Positions 8,663 to 18,259 of a stretch of 26,612 nt of DNA are shown here, in pieces. The stretch is from assembly GCA_035403085.1 (NCBI GenBank), contig DAONEM010000028.1, positions 1 to 26,612 on the forward strand. The letters run 5' to 3'. Origin of the DNA: JAMOAD01 sp023621955 (GTDB lineage: Bacteria > Acidobacteriota > Aminicenantia > JAMOAD01). Under the pieces are notes generated by a model. The model saw only the letters and a program-made list of their open reading frames with translations. It did not search any database and had not been told where the DNA came from. The stretch's first letter is position 1. Each line of letters begins with the position of its first letter. Position numbers and translations under genes: made by a program.

Positions 8663-10141
8663 TTAGGAGCGAGAGCTCTTCTTACCGGCTTCGATTCTTC
8701 GCTCTTGCTCTATCTCTTCGATGATTTCGTTGTTGATCTCCTTCGTCGGGTAACGACCCGTGAAGCAGGCGCAACAGAAGTTCTTGAGAGCGGGGTTGTT
8801 GACCCGAACGGCCTCCTGCATGTTCTCGAGGGTCTGGTAGATCACCGTGTCGGCGCCGATGATCTTGGCGACCTCCTCCTCGTTGCGTCCGAAGGCGATG
8901 AACTCGTTGCGGGTCTGCATGTCGATCCCATAGAAGCATGGATGGGTCAAAGGAGCTGAGTAAGAGGCGAAATAAACCTTTTCGGCTCCCGCCTCCCTCA
9001 CCATGTTCACGATGTTGCGGGAGGTGTTCCCCCTCACGATGCTGTCGTCCACGAGAAGGACCTTCTTTCCCTTAAGCTCCCCCTCGATGGGGTTCAGCTT
9101 CTGAATCACCGAGCTTTTGCGGGCCCTCTCTCCGGGCATGATGAAGGTTCTCCCGATGTACCGGTTCTTGACAAGCCCCTCACGATAGGTCAGCCCCAGG
9201 TCGAAGGCCAGTTCGATGGCGGCGTCCCGGGAGGAATCGGGAATGGGGATCACCACATCGACCTCGATTCCCCTCTTCTTCACCTCCGCGGCCAAGAGCT
9301 TGCCCATGCAGACCCGGGAACGGTAGACGTTCACCCTGTCGATCACGGCGTCGGGCCTGGCGAAGTAGACCCACTCGAAGATGCAGGGGGTGTGAGGAAG
9401 GGCCTTGTACTTCTCAATCCTCGCGGAATGGAGGACCCTGTTCTCGTCGATGAAGACAACCTCACCGGCCTCGAGGTCACGGAACTCCTTGTAACCCAAG
9501 AGGGAGAGAGCGGAAGATTCCGAGGCGAAGGCGTATTCGGTCAGAAAACCCTCCTTCCTGGTCCCCATCACCAGAGGACGGATCCCGTAGGGGTCACGGA
9601 AGGCGACCATCCCCTGACCGGAGATGTAGGCAAGGACGGAGTAGGCGCCCTTGACGACATCGAAGACATCGGTCACCGAAGCGATGATATCCTCGAAGTT
9701 GAGCTTCTCTTTCACCCGGCCCGCCAAAGACTCCGCGAAGACGTTGAGGATCGCCTCCACATCGTTCTTGGAGTTGAGCATCCTCTTGGTCTTCTCTTTG
9801 AGGTAGCGGCGCACATCGTTGTAATTTGTGACGTTCCCGTTGTGGACGATCCCTATGCCGTAGGGGTAGTTGACCGTAAAGGGTTGAGCGTCTTCGACGC
9901 TCCCCCCCCCGATGGTAGGGTAACGAACCTGACCCATCCCGAGGTTTCCCACAAGGTTTTCAACCTTCTCGTAGGTGGAGAAGACATCCCGCACCAGTCC
10001 GACCCCTTTCCTGTGATGGAAGATTCCATCGTAGGTCAGGAGTCCCGCGGCATCCTGCCCGCGGTGTTGGAGGGCAATCAGCCCCCGGTAGAGGCGTTCA
10101 ACAACCTCTTCGTTCTCAATTAAACCGACGATTCCACACAT
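8663..10141 (-). CDS. purF: Amidophosphoribosyltransferase (PurF), iron-sulfur type
   Basis: First committed step of purine synthesis: PRPP + glutamine to 5-phosphoribosylamine. The 492-residue protein begins MCGIVGLIE, so the Ntn nucleophile Cys2 is exposed by simple Met removal, unlike the B. subtilis enzyme with its longer propeptide. The glutaminase domain (to about 240) has LQHRGQDAAG and GIVHNGN. The PRPP loop is VLLVDDSIVRGNT (361-373). Four cysteines match the 4Fe-4S ligands of the B. subtilis type: Cys253 (PCIFEW), Cys402 (HPCFYG), and Cys456 and Cys459 (FCCACFTGRYP). The start is preceded by GAGAGGT. It lies 45 nt after ahcY with no terminator between them, so it is probably co-transcribed with metK-ahcY. 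Confidence 0.97.
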   Translation of the reverse strand: MCGIVGLIENEEVVERLYRGLIALQHRGQDAAGLLTYDGIFHHRKGVGLVRDVFSTYEKVENLVGNLGMGQVRYPTIGGGSVEDAQPFTVNYPYGIGIVHNGNVTNYNDVRRYLKEKTKRMLNSKNDVEAILNVFAESLAGRVKEKLNFEDIIASVTDVFDVVKGAYSVLAYISGQGMVAFRDPYGIRPLVMGTRKEGFLTEYAFASESSALSLLGYKEFRDLEAGEVVFIDENRVLHSARIEKYKALPHTPCIFEWVYFARPDAVIDRVNVYRSRVCMGKLLAAEVKKRGIEVDVVIPIPDSSRDAAIELAFDLGLTYREGLVKNRYIGRTFIMPGERARKSSVIQKLNPIEGELKGKKVLLVDDSIVRGNTSRNIVNMVREAGAEKVYFASYSAPLTHPCFYGIDMQTRNEFIAFGRNEEEVAKIIGADTVIYQTLENMQEAVRVNNPALKNFCCACFTGRYPTKEINNEIIEEIEQERRIEAGKKSSRS

Positions 10142-10186
10142 TCAAACACCTCTCCGGGGGTTAAGAGTGCCTCTATCAAAAAAAGC

Positions 10187-11443
10187 TTAAGTTCCCTCCT
10201 GCCACCCGGCAAGGTACTCCTCCTGCTCGGGGGTAAGGACATCGATGAACATTCCCATGGTCTCGAGTTTCAAGGCGGCGATGCGGCGGTCGATCTCGTC
10301 GGGGACGTCGATCACCCTCTTTCCGATCTCTTTGTAGTTCTTGAAAACGTGAACCGCCGAGAGAGATTGGTTGGCGAAGCTCATATCCATAACCGCGGCC
10401 GGGTGCCCTTCCGCGGCGGAGAGGTTCACCAGACGGCCTTCGGCCAAAACACAGATCTTCTTCCCGTTCTTGAGGGTGTACTCTTCCACCATGGGACGGG
10501 CCTCCCTTCTGGAGGTGGTCACCGTGGCGAGACCCTCGAGGTCGAGTTCCACGTTGAAGTGGCCGGAGTTCGCCACAACCGCACCATCTTTCATGACCAG
10601 GAAGTGCTCCTTGGTGATGACGCTCTTGTTCCCGGTGACGGTGACGAAGACATCGCCCAACTCTGCGGCTTTCGCCATGGGCATCACGTCGTACCCGTCC
10701 ATGGCCGCTTCGATGGCCTTCACAGGGTTGATCTCCGTGACGATGACCCTGGCGCCGAGCCCCTTGGCCCTGACGGCGAGTCCTCTTCCGCACCAACCGT
10801 AACCGGCGATGACGAAGTTCAACCCGGCCAGGAGGATGTTGGTGGCCCTGAGAATCCCGTCGATCGAGCTTTGGCCCGTACCGTAGCGGTTATCGAAGAA
10901 GTGCTTCGTCATGGCGTTGTTCACGGCCACGATGGGATATTCGAGGACTCCCTTGGCGGCCATGCTCTTCAGGCGGATGACTCCGGTGGTGGTCTCTTCG
11001 GTCCCCCCGATGATTCCGGCCAGAAGCTCCCGGCGTTTGGTGTGGAGGGTGGTGACCAGATCGGCCCCATCGTCCATGGTCATGGAGGGGGCGATATCCA
11101 GAGCGGAGTTGATATGCTTGTAATAGGTCTCGTTGTCCTCTCCGCGGACGGCGAAGACGGAGATTCCGAAATCCTTCACCAGGGAGGCCGCGGTTTCATC
11201 CTGGGTCGAGAGGGGGTTGGAGGCGGTCAAGGCGATCTCGGCTCCCCCCTCTTTCAGGGTCCTCATGAGGTTCGCGGTCTCGGTGGTCACGTGGAGACAG
11301 GCGGCGATCTTCACGCCCGTCAAGGGCCGTGTTTTGGCGAACTCCTCGCGGATTTTGCGCAAAACCGGCATGTGGGCGTCGGCCCACTCTATTCTCTTGC
11401 GGCCTTCAGAGGCCAGTTCGAGGTTCTTCACATCATAGTTCAT
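10187..11443 (-). CDS. ahcY: Adenosylhomocysteinase (S-adenosyl-L-homocysteine hydrolase)
   Basis: Hydrolyses S-adenosylhomocysteine to adenosine and homocysteine, removing the product inhibitor of methyltransferases. At 418 residues it is the short form common in archaea and thermophilic bacteria, ending LAGWQEGT without the C-terminal Lys-Tyr tail of the mammalian type. Visible motifs are CLHVTTETANL (His51), GTEETTTG (148-155), the substrate lysine and aspartate in NNAMTKHFFDNRYGTGQS (Lys180, Asp184), and the NAD loop GYGWCGRG (214-221). The ATG is preceded by AAGGAG and lies 10 nt after the metK stop, so the SAM-forming and SAH-clearing enzymes are co-transcribed. Confidence 0.97.
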   Translation of the reverse strand: MNYDVKNLELASEGRKRIEWADAHMPVLRKIREEFAKTRPLTGVKIAACLHVTTETANLMRTLKEGGAEIALTASNPLSTQDETAASLVKDFGISVFAVRGEDNETYYKHINSALDIAPSMTMDDGADLVTTLHTKRRELLAGIIGGTEETTTGVIRLKSMAAKGVLEYPIVAVNNAMTKHFFDNRYGTGQSSIDGILRATNILLAGLNFVIAGYGWCGRGLAVRAKGLGARVIVTEINPVKAIEAAMDGYDVMPMAKAAELGDVFVTVTGNKSVITKEHFLVMKDGAVVANSGHFNVELDLEGLATVTTSRREARPMVEEYTLKNGKKICVLAEGRLVNLSAAEGHPAAVMDMSFANQSLSAVHVFKNYKEIGKRVIDVPDEIDRRIAALKLETMGMFIDVLTPEQEEYLAGWQEGT

Positions 11444-11453
11444 AGAGTTCTCC

Positions 11454-12605
<1,152 letters not shown>

Positions 12606-12640
12606 CGTTATTACCTCCTTTGATGTTTTGGTGACCGTTT

Positions 12641-12669
12641 AGGGTAACAGAAAGCAGGGAAGGTGTCAA
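12641..12669 (-). promoter_or_regulatory. Sigma-70 type promoter of metK
   Basis: On the minus strand, TTGACA (12669-12664) and TACCCT (12646-12641) are separated by exactly 17 nt. The -35 is consensus; the -10 matches at T, A and the final T. The predicted start lies about 7 nt downstream, giving a leader of about 30 nt before the metK ATG at 12605. It sits in the 89-nt gap between the Roadblock gene and metK. Confidence 0.8.
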
Positions 12670-12694
12670 CGAAGAGGCAGACCGTTGCGGGCGC

Positions 12695-13051
12695 TTATAG
12701 GATGTGGCTGAGGATCTCCTGCTTGCTCTTACTGAGGTAGAAGGAGACCTTCCCCCAATAGGACCCGGGGGAGAGGAAGGCCATGAGGAAGATGTCGGGT
12801 TGCAGGGCCATGAGCCCTACCCGATGTCCGTTCTCCGTGTCCAAGTAGAGAGTCTTGGGAACCGCGCCGGGGATATTGCGAAGCAGGAGGCGTCGAAGGT
12901 CGGAGACGATCTCCGAGAGCTCCCCCGCCACCTCTTCGGGAAGCCCCTCCTTCTCGTAGGGGGTTTGGTAGATGATGATCCCGTCCGATCCGACCACGCC
13001 GAGGTAGTTCAGTTCCAGTTTTTGAGCCAACTCCTGCAGGTATTCGCTCAT
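12695..13051 (-). CDS. Roadblock/LC7-domain protein (MglB-like)
   Basis: A 118-residue cytoplasmic protein that is essentially one Roadblock/LC7 fold: amphipathic helix 1 (about 1-12), strands around LGVVGSDGIIIYQ, the central helix LSEIVSDLRRLL (about 45-56), strands TLYLDTE, RVGLMAL and FLMAFLS, and a C-terminal helix. In bacteria this family includes MglB, a GTPase-activating partner of the Ras-like MglA that sets pilus polarity. No GTPase gene is in the window. The ATG overlaps the stop of the TPR gene (ATGA), so the two are likely made in step. Last gene of the pilus operon, with no obvious terminator before the metK promoter. Family assignment is by pattern recognition; the role is inferred. 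Confidence 0.72.
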   Translation of the reverse strand: MSEYLQELAQKLELNYLGVVGSDGIIIYQTPYEKEGLPEEVAGELSEIVSDLRRLLLRNIPGAVPKTLYLDTENGHRVGLMALQPDIFLMAFLSPGSYWGKVSFYLSKSKQEILSHIL

Positions 13052-14511
13052 GCGTCTTCTCCCATTCGGTCGGATAGGTGTTCCAAGTATCTCGTGTACC
13101 GTTTCATGCCGCTTCTGAAGGCCCCCCTTCGGCTCTCGCCGTTGCCCGTTTCCCGGTAGTTGACGAGAAAGATCCTCTGGGCCTGAAGGTAACGGCCCTG
13201 CTTCTCAAGAAGCTGGGCCATAGTGTCGGTTTTGTAGAGAGACGGAAGCTCCTGGACAGGAGCGACGCTCTCATCGGCGAGAGGCTCCTCTTCCTCCTCT
13301 TCCCCCTCCTGGCCGGGGGCGTTGAAGAGTTCTTCCCACTTGGGCGGGACAGAGGGGAGGGTCCCACTCTCCTTAGAGGGCGCCTCTTCCAGAGCCTCTT
13401 GGACGGGAAGGGTCAGGAATGGTTCTGGAGCCTCCTCCCCCTTGGGAAGTTCCTTGGAAAGGGCGGCAAAAGTCTCTTCTTCCAAGGGGCTCTTCTCTTC
13501 GCCCTTCTGAAGGTGCTCCTCAAAGGAGTCTTCTGGAGGGGTCGGTCCGAGAAGGGGGGGCGGAACAACCTCTTGCGCCGTGGAAGCCTCCTGTTCCATA
13601 GGGAAGAAGGAGAACTCCTCTTCCTCCTTCTTGTCGATGGGCTCCGCCGGCGCCTCCGTCGGAAAGGGCACTTCTTGGAATTCTACGGGAGGAGGGGGCA
13701 CCTCTTCGGGCTTCTCTTGAAAGAGGGGGAGTTGATCGACCTGCTCCTCTCTCTCCGGTGTAACCCTCTCCCAGTCCAGACTCTTCAGAAGGTTCTCGGG
13801 AGTCTGTTCCACCTGAACGGGCGGAAATTCCAGCTCCGGCACAGATACCTCGGGCTTGTGAGCCTCCTCTGCGGATGGCGTTTCCCACTGTAACACCGGA
13901 GTCTGAGGTGGTTGGTCCCCTCCCTGAGGCCCCTCAGTGGCGAAGGCTCTCTCCTCCCGGGGCTCTGTAGAGAGGCCCTCTTTGGGAGTCTCCCCCCAAG
14001 AGTCCAGAGCGGGGGCTTCCTCATGGGCTTCCTGTTCAACCACAGGAATCTCAACCTGAGTATCCTCAAGAAAATTCTCCTCCTCTTCCGGAAGGGAAGA
14101 AGAGCCCGGTTCGGCCTGGCCTGGGGAGGGTTGTTCTCCTCCGTAGTCAGAGAGCTCGAAGAGAGGCTTCAGCCTCTCCACCTGGAGCTCCACCTCCCGA
14201 TCCCCGGGGTTGAGGAAGAGAATCTTCATGTATTCGTCTACGGCTTTCCTGTAGCTCCCCTCCCGCTCATAGACTTTCGCAAGCAGGTCGTGGATCACCG
14301 AGCTTCCAGGGTTGGATTTCAAAAGTTCGAAGGCAAGGCCCTTGGCATCCTCTATCCGACCTGTCTCCATGAGGGCCCTGACGCGGTAGGTCTTCAGCGT
14401 CGTCGAGTAAGGGAACTCCTCCACGGCCTTCTCAGAAACCTTGATCAACTCGGACCACTCCCTGTCACGGGCGAGAGGTTCGAGGATTTCCAGGTACTTT
14501 AGCAGCTCCAT
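13048..14511 (-). CDS. TPR protein with long acidic Pro/Glu-rich linker
   Basis: 487 residues without signal peptide or membrane segment, so probably cytoplasmic. Residues 1-120 form three or so TPR-like helical repeats (for example VIHDLLAKVYEREGSYRKAVDEY, ILFLNPGD). About 125-410 is low-complexity and rich in Glu, Pro and Ser, probably disordered. The last 70 residues form another short helical region (MAQLLEKQGRYLQAQRIF) that again resembles a TPR. A ribosome-binding site GGGGAG lies 7 nt before the ATG. It follows the second lipoprotein by 13 nt and is coupled to the Roadblock gene. I do not recognise a named family; a scaffold that tethers the Roadblock protein to the pilus machine is a guess from context. 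Confidence 0.75.
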   Translation of the reverse strand: MELLKYLEILEPLARDREWSELIKVSEKAVEEFPYSTTLKTYRVRALMETGRIEDAKGLAFELLKSNPGSSVIHDLLAKVYEREGSYRKAVDEYMKILFLNPGDREVELQVERLKPLFELSDYGGEQPSPGQAEPGSSSLPEEEENFLEDTQVEIPVVEQEAHEEAPALDSWGETPKEGLSTEPREERAFATEGPQGGDQPPQTPVLQWETPSAEEAHKPEVSVPELEFPPVQVEQTPENLLKSLDWERVTPEREEQVDQLPLFQEKPEEVPPPPVEFQEVPFPTEAPAEPIDKKEEEEFSFFPMEQEASTAQEVVPPPLLGPTPPEDSFEEHLQKGEEKSPLEEETFAALSKELPKGEEAPEPFLTLPVQEALEEAPSKESGTLPSVPPKWEELFNAPGQEGEEEEEEPLADESVAPVQELPSLYKTDTMAQLLEKQGRYLQAQRIFLVNYRETGNGESRRGAFRSGMKRYTRYLEHLSDRMGEDA

Positions 14512-14524
14512 CGATTCTCTCCCC

Positions 14525-14977
14525 TCACGGGGTCGTCAAAAGGACCAAGGCGGAAGCTCTGCATTGGCGGTTGTTGTCGGTGTAGATATCCTTCCCCGCA
14601 TCGGCCACGATGAGGATCTGAACAGGATTCCAGAGTGATGCAGGCGCGTCAAGACGGGTGTAGGCGTATCCGCTGGCATCCGTCACAGTCGTCGTTGGAG
14701 TCAGAGTCGCCCAGGGGTAGAGGGCCGTTCCGGCGGCGTTCTCCACCATAAAGGTGACCGGAGCGTTGGCCACGGGTCCCTCGGCTCCCATCAAGCGGAC
14801 ACGCACGGAGGCACTACTACCCGCGGGAACAACGGTGGGGTTGACGTTGATCAGAAGGTAGAGGTCGTTCACCGCAGGCCCGGTCAGGTCAGGAGCCTTA
14901 TACTCATCCCTCTTGCAGGAGAGGGTAAAGAAGGTCAAAACCAAAATCGCCGCAAGGGCACAATGTCTGAGTTTCAT
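14525..14977 (-). CDS. Predicted lipoprotein with bacterial Ig-like (Big_1-type) domain
   Basis: 150 residues. An N-terminal signal (MKLRHC then a hydrophobic run to FFTLSC) ends in Cys21, a plausible lipid site although the lipobox is relaxed (Thr at -3, Leu at -2). The mature part looks like one Ig-like fold of the invasin/intimin group-1 type: VPAGSSASVRVRL, GPVANAPVTFMVE, then TVTDASGYAYTRLDAP. It lies 12 nt after the other lipoprotein, with GGAGGGAGGGAG before the ATG. Position right after pilQ suggests an outer-membrane accessory of the pilus, for example a secretin- or surface-associated factor. That role is inference. Confidence 0.68.
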   Translation of the reverse strand: MKLRHCALAAILVLTFFTLSCKRDEYKAPDLTGPAVNDLYLLINVNPTVVPAGSSASVRVRLMGAEGPVANAPVTFMVENAAGTALYPWATLTPTTTVTDASGYAYTRLDAPASLWNPVQILIVADAGKDIYTDNNRQCRASALVLLTTP

Positions 14978-14989
14978 CTCCCTCCCTCC

Positions 14990-15613
14990 TCAGTACCGTA
15001 CAGTTGTGGAGCTTGATTCGGTCTTCGTCTCTTTATCGGCGTAGTCCGCGAAAGAAACGGTCATCTGCCCCTTCACCTGTAGCTCCTTCCCGGCCTGATC
15101 CTCTCCGTAAAAAGTGACCGTCGCTCTGGTCTGGAGGGTCATCTCGCTCTGGACACCCACAAGGCGTGTCAGAGGAGCCTCAAGCTTGGCGCGCACGGGA
15201 ACGATGATGAAGGAGAAGGTCGCCGTGCCGTTCACCGGAACGGTCACGCTCAAGTCTCCGGTGAAAGCGTAAGGGACATCGACGCCCTGGGTCTTCTTCC
15301 CGTCGGGACGAACGAACTCGACGGTGTAGTGCTTTATGGTAATGTCGTGGTAGAAAGATTCCGCTTGATCCGGGTTCAGAGTGACCGTTCTCATCGTGAC
15401 TTTCGCCGCGTCCGTCGCAACAGTGCAGGCACCGTTCTTCAGAACGCAAACGTCGGATTCAATGTAGGGGGCTCCGCCGTCGGAGAGAAGGCTGTCGATG
15501 ATGATCGTACTGGCTCCCGTCGTGTCGTTCTCAATAACGTTGCACGAAGGGGTCGAAAAGGCCAGAAAGGCCAGGAGGACCAAGGGTCCGATGGATAAGA
15601 TGTGTCTCTTCAT
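14990..15613 (-). CDS. Predicted lipoprotein of unknown function, downstream of pilQ
   Basis: 207 residues with a signal peptide (MKRHILS, hydrophobic core, FSTPSC) and a candidate lipidated Cys24; proline at -2 makes the lipobox unusual. The mature sequence alternates short beta-prone strands (YTVEFVRPDGKK, GDLSVTVPVNGTATFSFI, EMTLQTRATVTFYGEDQ) and resembles an Ig-like or beta-sandwich fold. The C-terminus is rich in Thr/Ser. No enzyme motif is visible, and one cysteine pair (Cys56, Cys63) could form a disulfide. Gap to the pilQ stop is 16 nt with a strong GGAAGGAGGGAG site. Probably part of the pilus operon; function unknown. Confidence 0.65.
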   Translation of the reverse strand: MKRHILSIGPLVLLAFLAFSTPSCNVIENDTTGASTIIIDSLLSDGGAPYIESDVCVLKNGACTVATDAAKVTMRTVTLNPDQAESFYHDITIKHYTVEFVRPDGKKTQGVDVPYAFTGDLSVTVPVNGTATFSFIIVPVRAKLEAPLTRLVGVQSEMTLQTRATVTFYGEDQAGKELQVKGQMTVSFADYADKETKTESSSTTVRY

Positions 15614-15629
15614 GCTTCTCCCTCCTTCC

Positions 15630-17759
15630 TCATTTCATGATCCGCGGAGTGATGAAAATGAGCAACTCCCGGTTGTTCCCAACCCTCTGGCTCCCCTTGA
15701 AGAGGGCGCCCAGGATGGGAATCTTGGAAAATCCGGGGACTCCGTTGTTGGTGACGCTATCTTCTACCCGGTAGATTCCCCCGATGACCGTGGTCCCTCC
15801 ATCCTTCACGAGGACGGTGGTATTGGCCGATTGGGTGATGATCGGGGGGATCCCGTTAACGAGGTTGGAAAAGTCCGCGTTGTCGTTTTTAATCTCCAGG
15901 TTCATCATCACGGTCCCCTCGGCGGTGATATGGGGGGTCACGTGGAGCTCCAGGGCGGCGTTGACATACCTCGTGGTCACCGTGTTGTACTGAACGGTCT
16001 GAACGGGGATCATCTTACCCTGGATGACGTTGGCCTTCATGTTGTCTTGGGTGGTCACCTCGGGCATGGAGAGGATCTTCGCCTTTCCCTTGTTTTCCAA
16101 GGCTGTCAAGGCCATGTCGAGGCGGAAGGTATCCAGAACGTTCCCCATGGAGACTCCGATCCCGCTGGTGTAGGCCGGGGCCGGTAGGTTGACGGCGTAC
16201 CCCTTCAAGGGGCCGTAGATCCCCTGTTCGGAGACGATTTTATTCCCGCTGACGGCGATGTTGTTGGGGAACTGCAGAGAGGTCTGGTTTCCGTAGTAGG
16301 AGTTGCTGACCCCGCTGAAACCCCACTGGATCCCCAGGTTTCTGGCATAGTTGGAGGTTGTCTCCACGACTCTGGCCTTGATGTTCACCTGGAGGTTCGG
16401 GGTATCCAGGGTGTCGATCATCTTCTCCAGAAGCTGAACCTTCTCGACGCTGTCGGAGAGGATCAGAGTATTGGTCCTTTCGTCGAGGATGATGTCGCCC
16501 CTGGCGGAGAGTTGCTTCGTCAAAAGCGCGCTCACGTCTTTGGCCTTCGCGTAGGAGAGGGTCTTCGTCAAGACCTTGGTCGGGCCGGCGGACATCTTGG
16601 CCTCGGCGAGCTTCCTGTCGGCGTCGGTTTCGCTGGCGAGCTTCTGGGCGTTTCCAACCCGCAGGACATTCCCTTCCATGATCTTCCCCAACCCGTTGGA
16701 CTTGAGGAAGATGTCCAAGGCCTGGTCCCAAGGAACGGCCACCATTTCGCAGGTCACCTTCCCGGTGATGCCGGGGTCGATGAGCAGGTTGAGACCCGCC
16801 TTGATGGCGATTTCCCGGAGAACATCCCGAAGATCCGCGTCCTTCAACCTGAGGGTCATAGGCTCACCGGAGTAGGTGCTCTCCTCGCTGTGAACCGTCT
16901 TGCCCTCGTGGCTGATGTTCTGAGGAACCTGGGCAGCGACGCGGTGTTCCACGGCAAGAGGCTTACCCTCGGCCTTTTCAGCCACAGGCTGGGCCGATGC
17001 TACCACCGGGGTAGCCGAGGGGAAGTTGACCACCAGGCGGTTCCCCTTCTCGTCGACCCGGTAGTTGACGCTCTCCTTCTCGATGTCGAAGACGACCCGT
17101 GTCAGGCGGTCGGGGGCCATTCGGTTCTGGTTAACCCGAATCCTGGACAGAAGGTTCTGGTTGACCTCCTGATCCCCGCCTCGAAGGGAGTTACGGGTGT
17201 TGTAGAAATCGATGACAAGCCGATGGGGATTGTCCAGGTAAAAGGCGTTGTAGGTGGGAAGCTTCGAAAAATCGAAGAGAACGGCTAAGGCGCCGTCGGC
17301 CCCCTTGTCAACCTTCATGGACGAAAGAGAGCTCTCCCCTCCCTTGGCGGTCACCGCGGGAGTCGTCGAGGCCAAAGCGACGCCGGAGACCTCCATCACC
17401 GTCTTCCCCTTCTCCGTGTAGAGTCTGAAAGGGGTCTTCCGGCTGAGAGTCACCCTCGCCAGAGCCGATCCCTGGGCGTTCTCAACCCTGACCTGGGCTA
17501 CCGCTTTCCTGGAGAGCTTCATCTCCTTGAGAGCTTCACTGAAAGAGAAGCCTGGAAACTGCAAAACGATTTCGCCAGGAACCTGAGGGTTCTGGTAATA
17601 GTCAGGGACCTCTTCGAAGCCGGGACGGGATTGGAAGACAAGCTTCTCCACGGCCCCGTTATCGGTCAGGCTCATATCGAATATCACCTTCTCCTGGGCC
17701 GCCAAGGGCACCATGAGCAGGAGAAGGCAGATCAACCAGATCGAGTGTTTTCTCTCCAT
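15630..17759 (-). CDS. pilQ: Type IV pilus secretin PilQ
   Basis: Outer-membrane channel through which the type IV pilus leaves the cell. 709 residues from ATG 17759, which has GGAGG 5 nt upstream; an in-frame ATG at 17771 has no good site. Order: signal peptide (1-22, ending PLAAQ), two AMIN-type peptidoglycan-binding regions (about 25-125 and 150-245), a Pro/Ala/Gln linker, the N0/STN domain (about 300-370, LRLKDADLRDVLREIA), an N1 domain (about 395-455), then the secretin barrel (about 460-709) with VPGFSKIPILGALF at 674-687 and terminal ELLIFITPRIMK. Starts 16 nt after pilP. No pilotin or PilW-like gene is recognised in the window. Confidence 0.96.
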   Translation of the reverse strand: MERKHSIWLICLLLLMVPLAAQEKVIFDMSLTDNGAVEKLVFQSRPGFEEVPDYYQNPQVPGEIVLQFPGFSFSEALKEMKLSRKAVAQVRVENAQGSALARVTLSRKTPFRLYTEKGKTVMEVSGVALASTTPAVTAKGGESSLSSMKVDKGADGALAVLFDFSKLPTYNAFYLDNPHRLVIDFYNTRNSLRGGDQEVNQNLLSRIRVNQNRMAPDRLTRVVFDIEKESVNYRVDEKGNRLVVNFPSATPVVASAQPVAEKAEGKPLAVEHRVAAQVPQNISHEGKTVHSEESTYSGEPMTLRLKDADLRDVLREIAIKAGLNLLIDPGITGKVTCEMVAVPWDQALDIFLKSNGLGKIMEGNVLRVGNAQKLASETDADRKLAEAKMSAGPTKVLTKTLSYAKAKDVSALLTKQLSARGDIILDERTNTLILSDSVEKVQLLEKMIDTLDTPNLQVNIKARVVETTSNYARNLGIQWGFSGVSNSYYGNQTSLQFPNNIAVSGNKIVSEQGIYGPLKGYAVNLPAPAYTSGIGVSMGNVLDTFRLDMALTALENKGKAKILSMPEVTTQDNMKANVIQGKMIPVQTVQYNTVTTRYVNAALELHVTPHITAEGTVMMNLEIKNDNADFSNLVNGIPPIITQSANTTVLVKDGGTTVIGGIYRVEDSVTNNGVPGFSKIPILGALFKGSQRVGNNRELLIFITPRIMK

Positions 17760-17775
17760 CCTTACCTCCATGATC

Positions 17776-18258
17776 TCACTCTTCCTCGGGACTGTTTATT
17801 TTCTTCACTACATCGCGGGCGTTTCTCAACATGATCGGCGACTTGAGAAGCTGTCGGAAACGGACAAAGTCCTTCCCGATCTCCGTCACCTCTCCGTCGA
17901 GGAGCTTGTCCCCTTTGCGAAGGGTAAAGGTCTCCCCTTCGGGGGTCGTCACCATGGCGCTGTAGCTGTTCTGGTAGACAATGATACCGTTCAGTTGAGC
18001 CTCGTTGATATAGAAGGGCTTGACCCCCTTTTGGGCCGCTTTCTTGCTTGCCTTGAGCCCGATCACAAGGTCGTAGAAGGGATCCCTTCTGTTTTGAGGG
18101 TCATAGTGGTAGAGAAGGTTTGTGTCCGTCCCCTTAATGGAAAGGAGGAGAGCCTCCTCGGGGTTCGTCTCCCCTTCGGTCTTCTTCTCCTGGGCGGTCA
18201 GCGTGAAAGAAAAGAGGAGAAATAGGTTGAGACAGAGAAGCAATCCTCTTTTTATCAT
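17776..18258 (-). CDS. pilP: Type IV pilus inner-membrane alignment protein PilP
   Basis: 160 residues. PilP links the PilN/PilO inner-membrane pair to the PilQ N0 domain. Evidence: a single N-terminal hydrophobic segment (MIKRGLLLCLNLFLLFSF), the PilP hallmark YDPQNRRDPFYD, and the C-terminal homology domain with ALNGII-like AQLNGIIVYQN, VTTPEGETFTLRKGDKL and GEVTEIGKDFVRF. The start at 18258 follows the pilO TAA by 1 nt and has GAGG 5 nt upstream; the longer frame to 18354 overlaps pilO and is rejected. Unlike Pseudomonas PilP there is no lipobox cysteine after the hydrophobic run, so it may be secreted or remain anchored by its signal segment. Confidence 0.9.
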   Translation of the reverse strand: MIKRGLLLCLNLFLLFSFTLTAQEKKTEGETNPEEALLLSIKGTDTNLLYHYDPQNRRDPFYDLVIGLKASKKAAQKGVKPFYINEAQLNGIIVYQNSYSAMVTTPEGETFTLRKGDKLLDGEVTEIGKDFVRFRQLLKSPIMLRNARDVVKKINSPEEE

Positions 18259-18259
18259 C

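Noticed and set aside
10165..10186. Run of seven T after the ahcY stop as a terminator
   Set aside because: No GC-rich stem precedes it, and purF follows closely with its own ribosome-binding site.
12606..12694. A SAM riboswitch before metK
   Set aside because: The promoter leaves only about 30 nt of leader and no kink-turn or long stem is visible.
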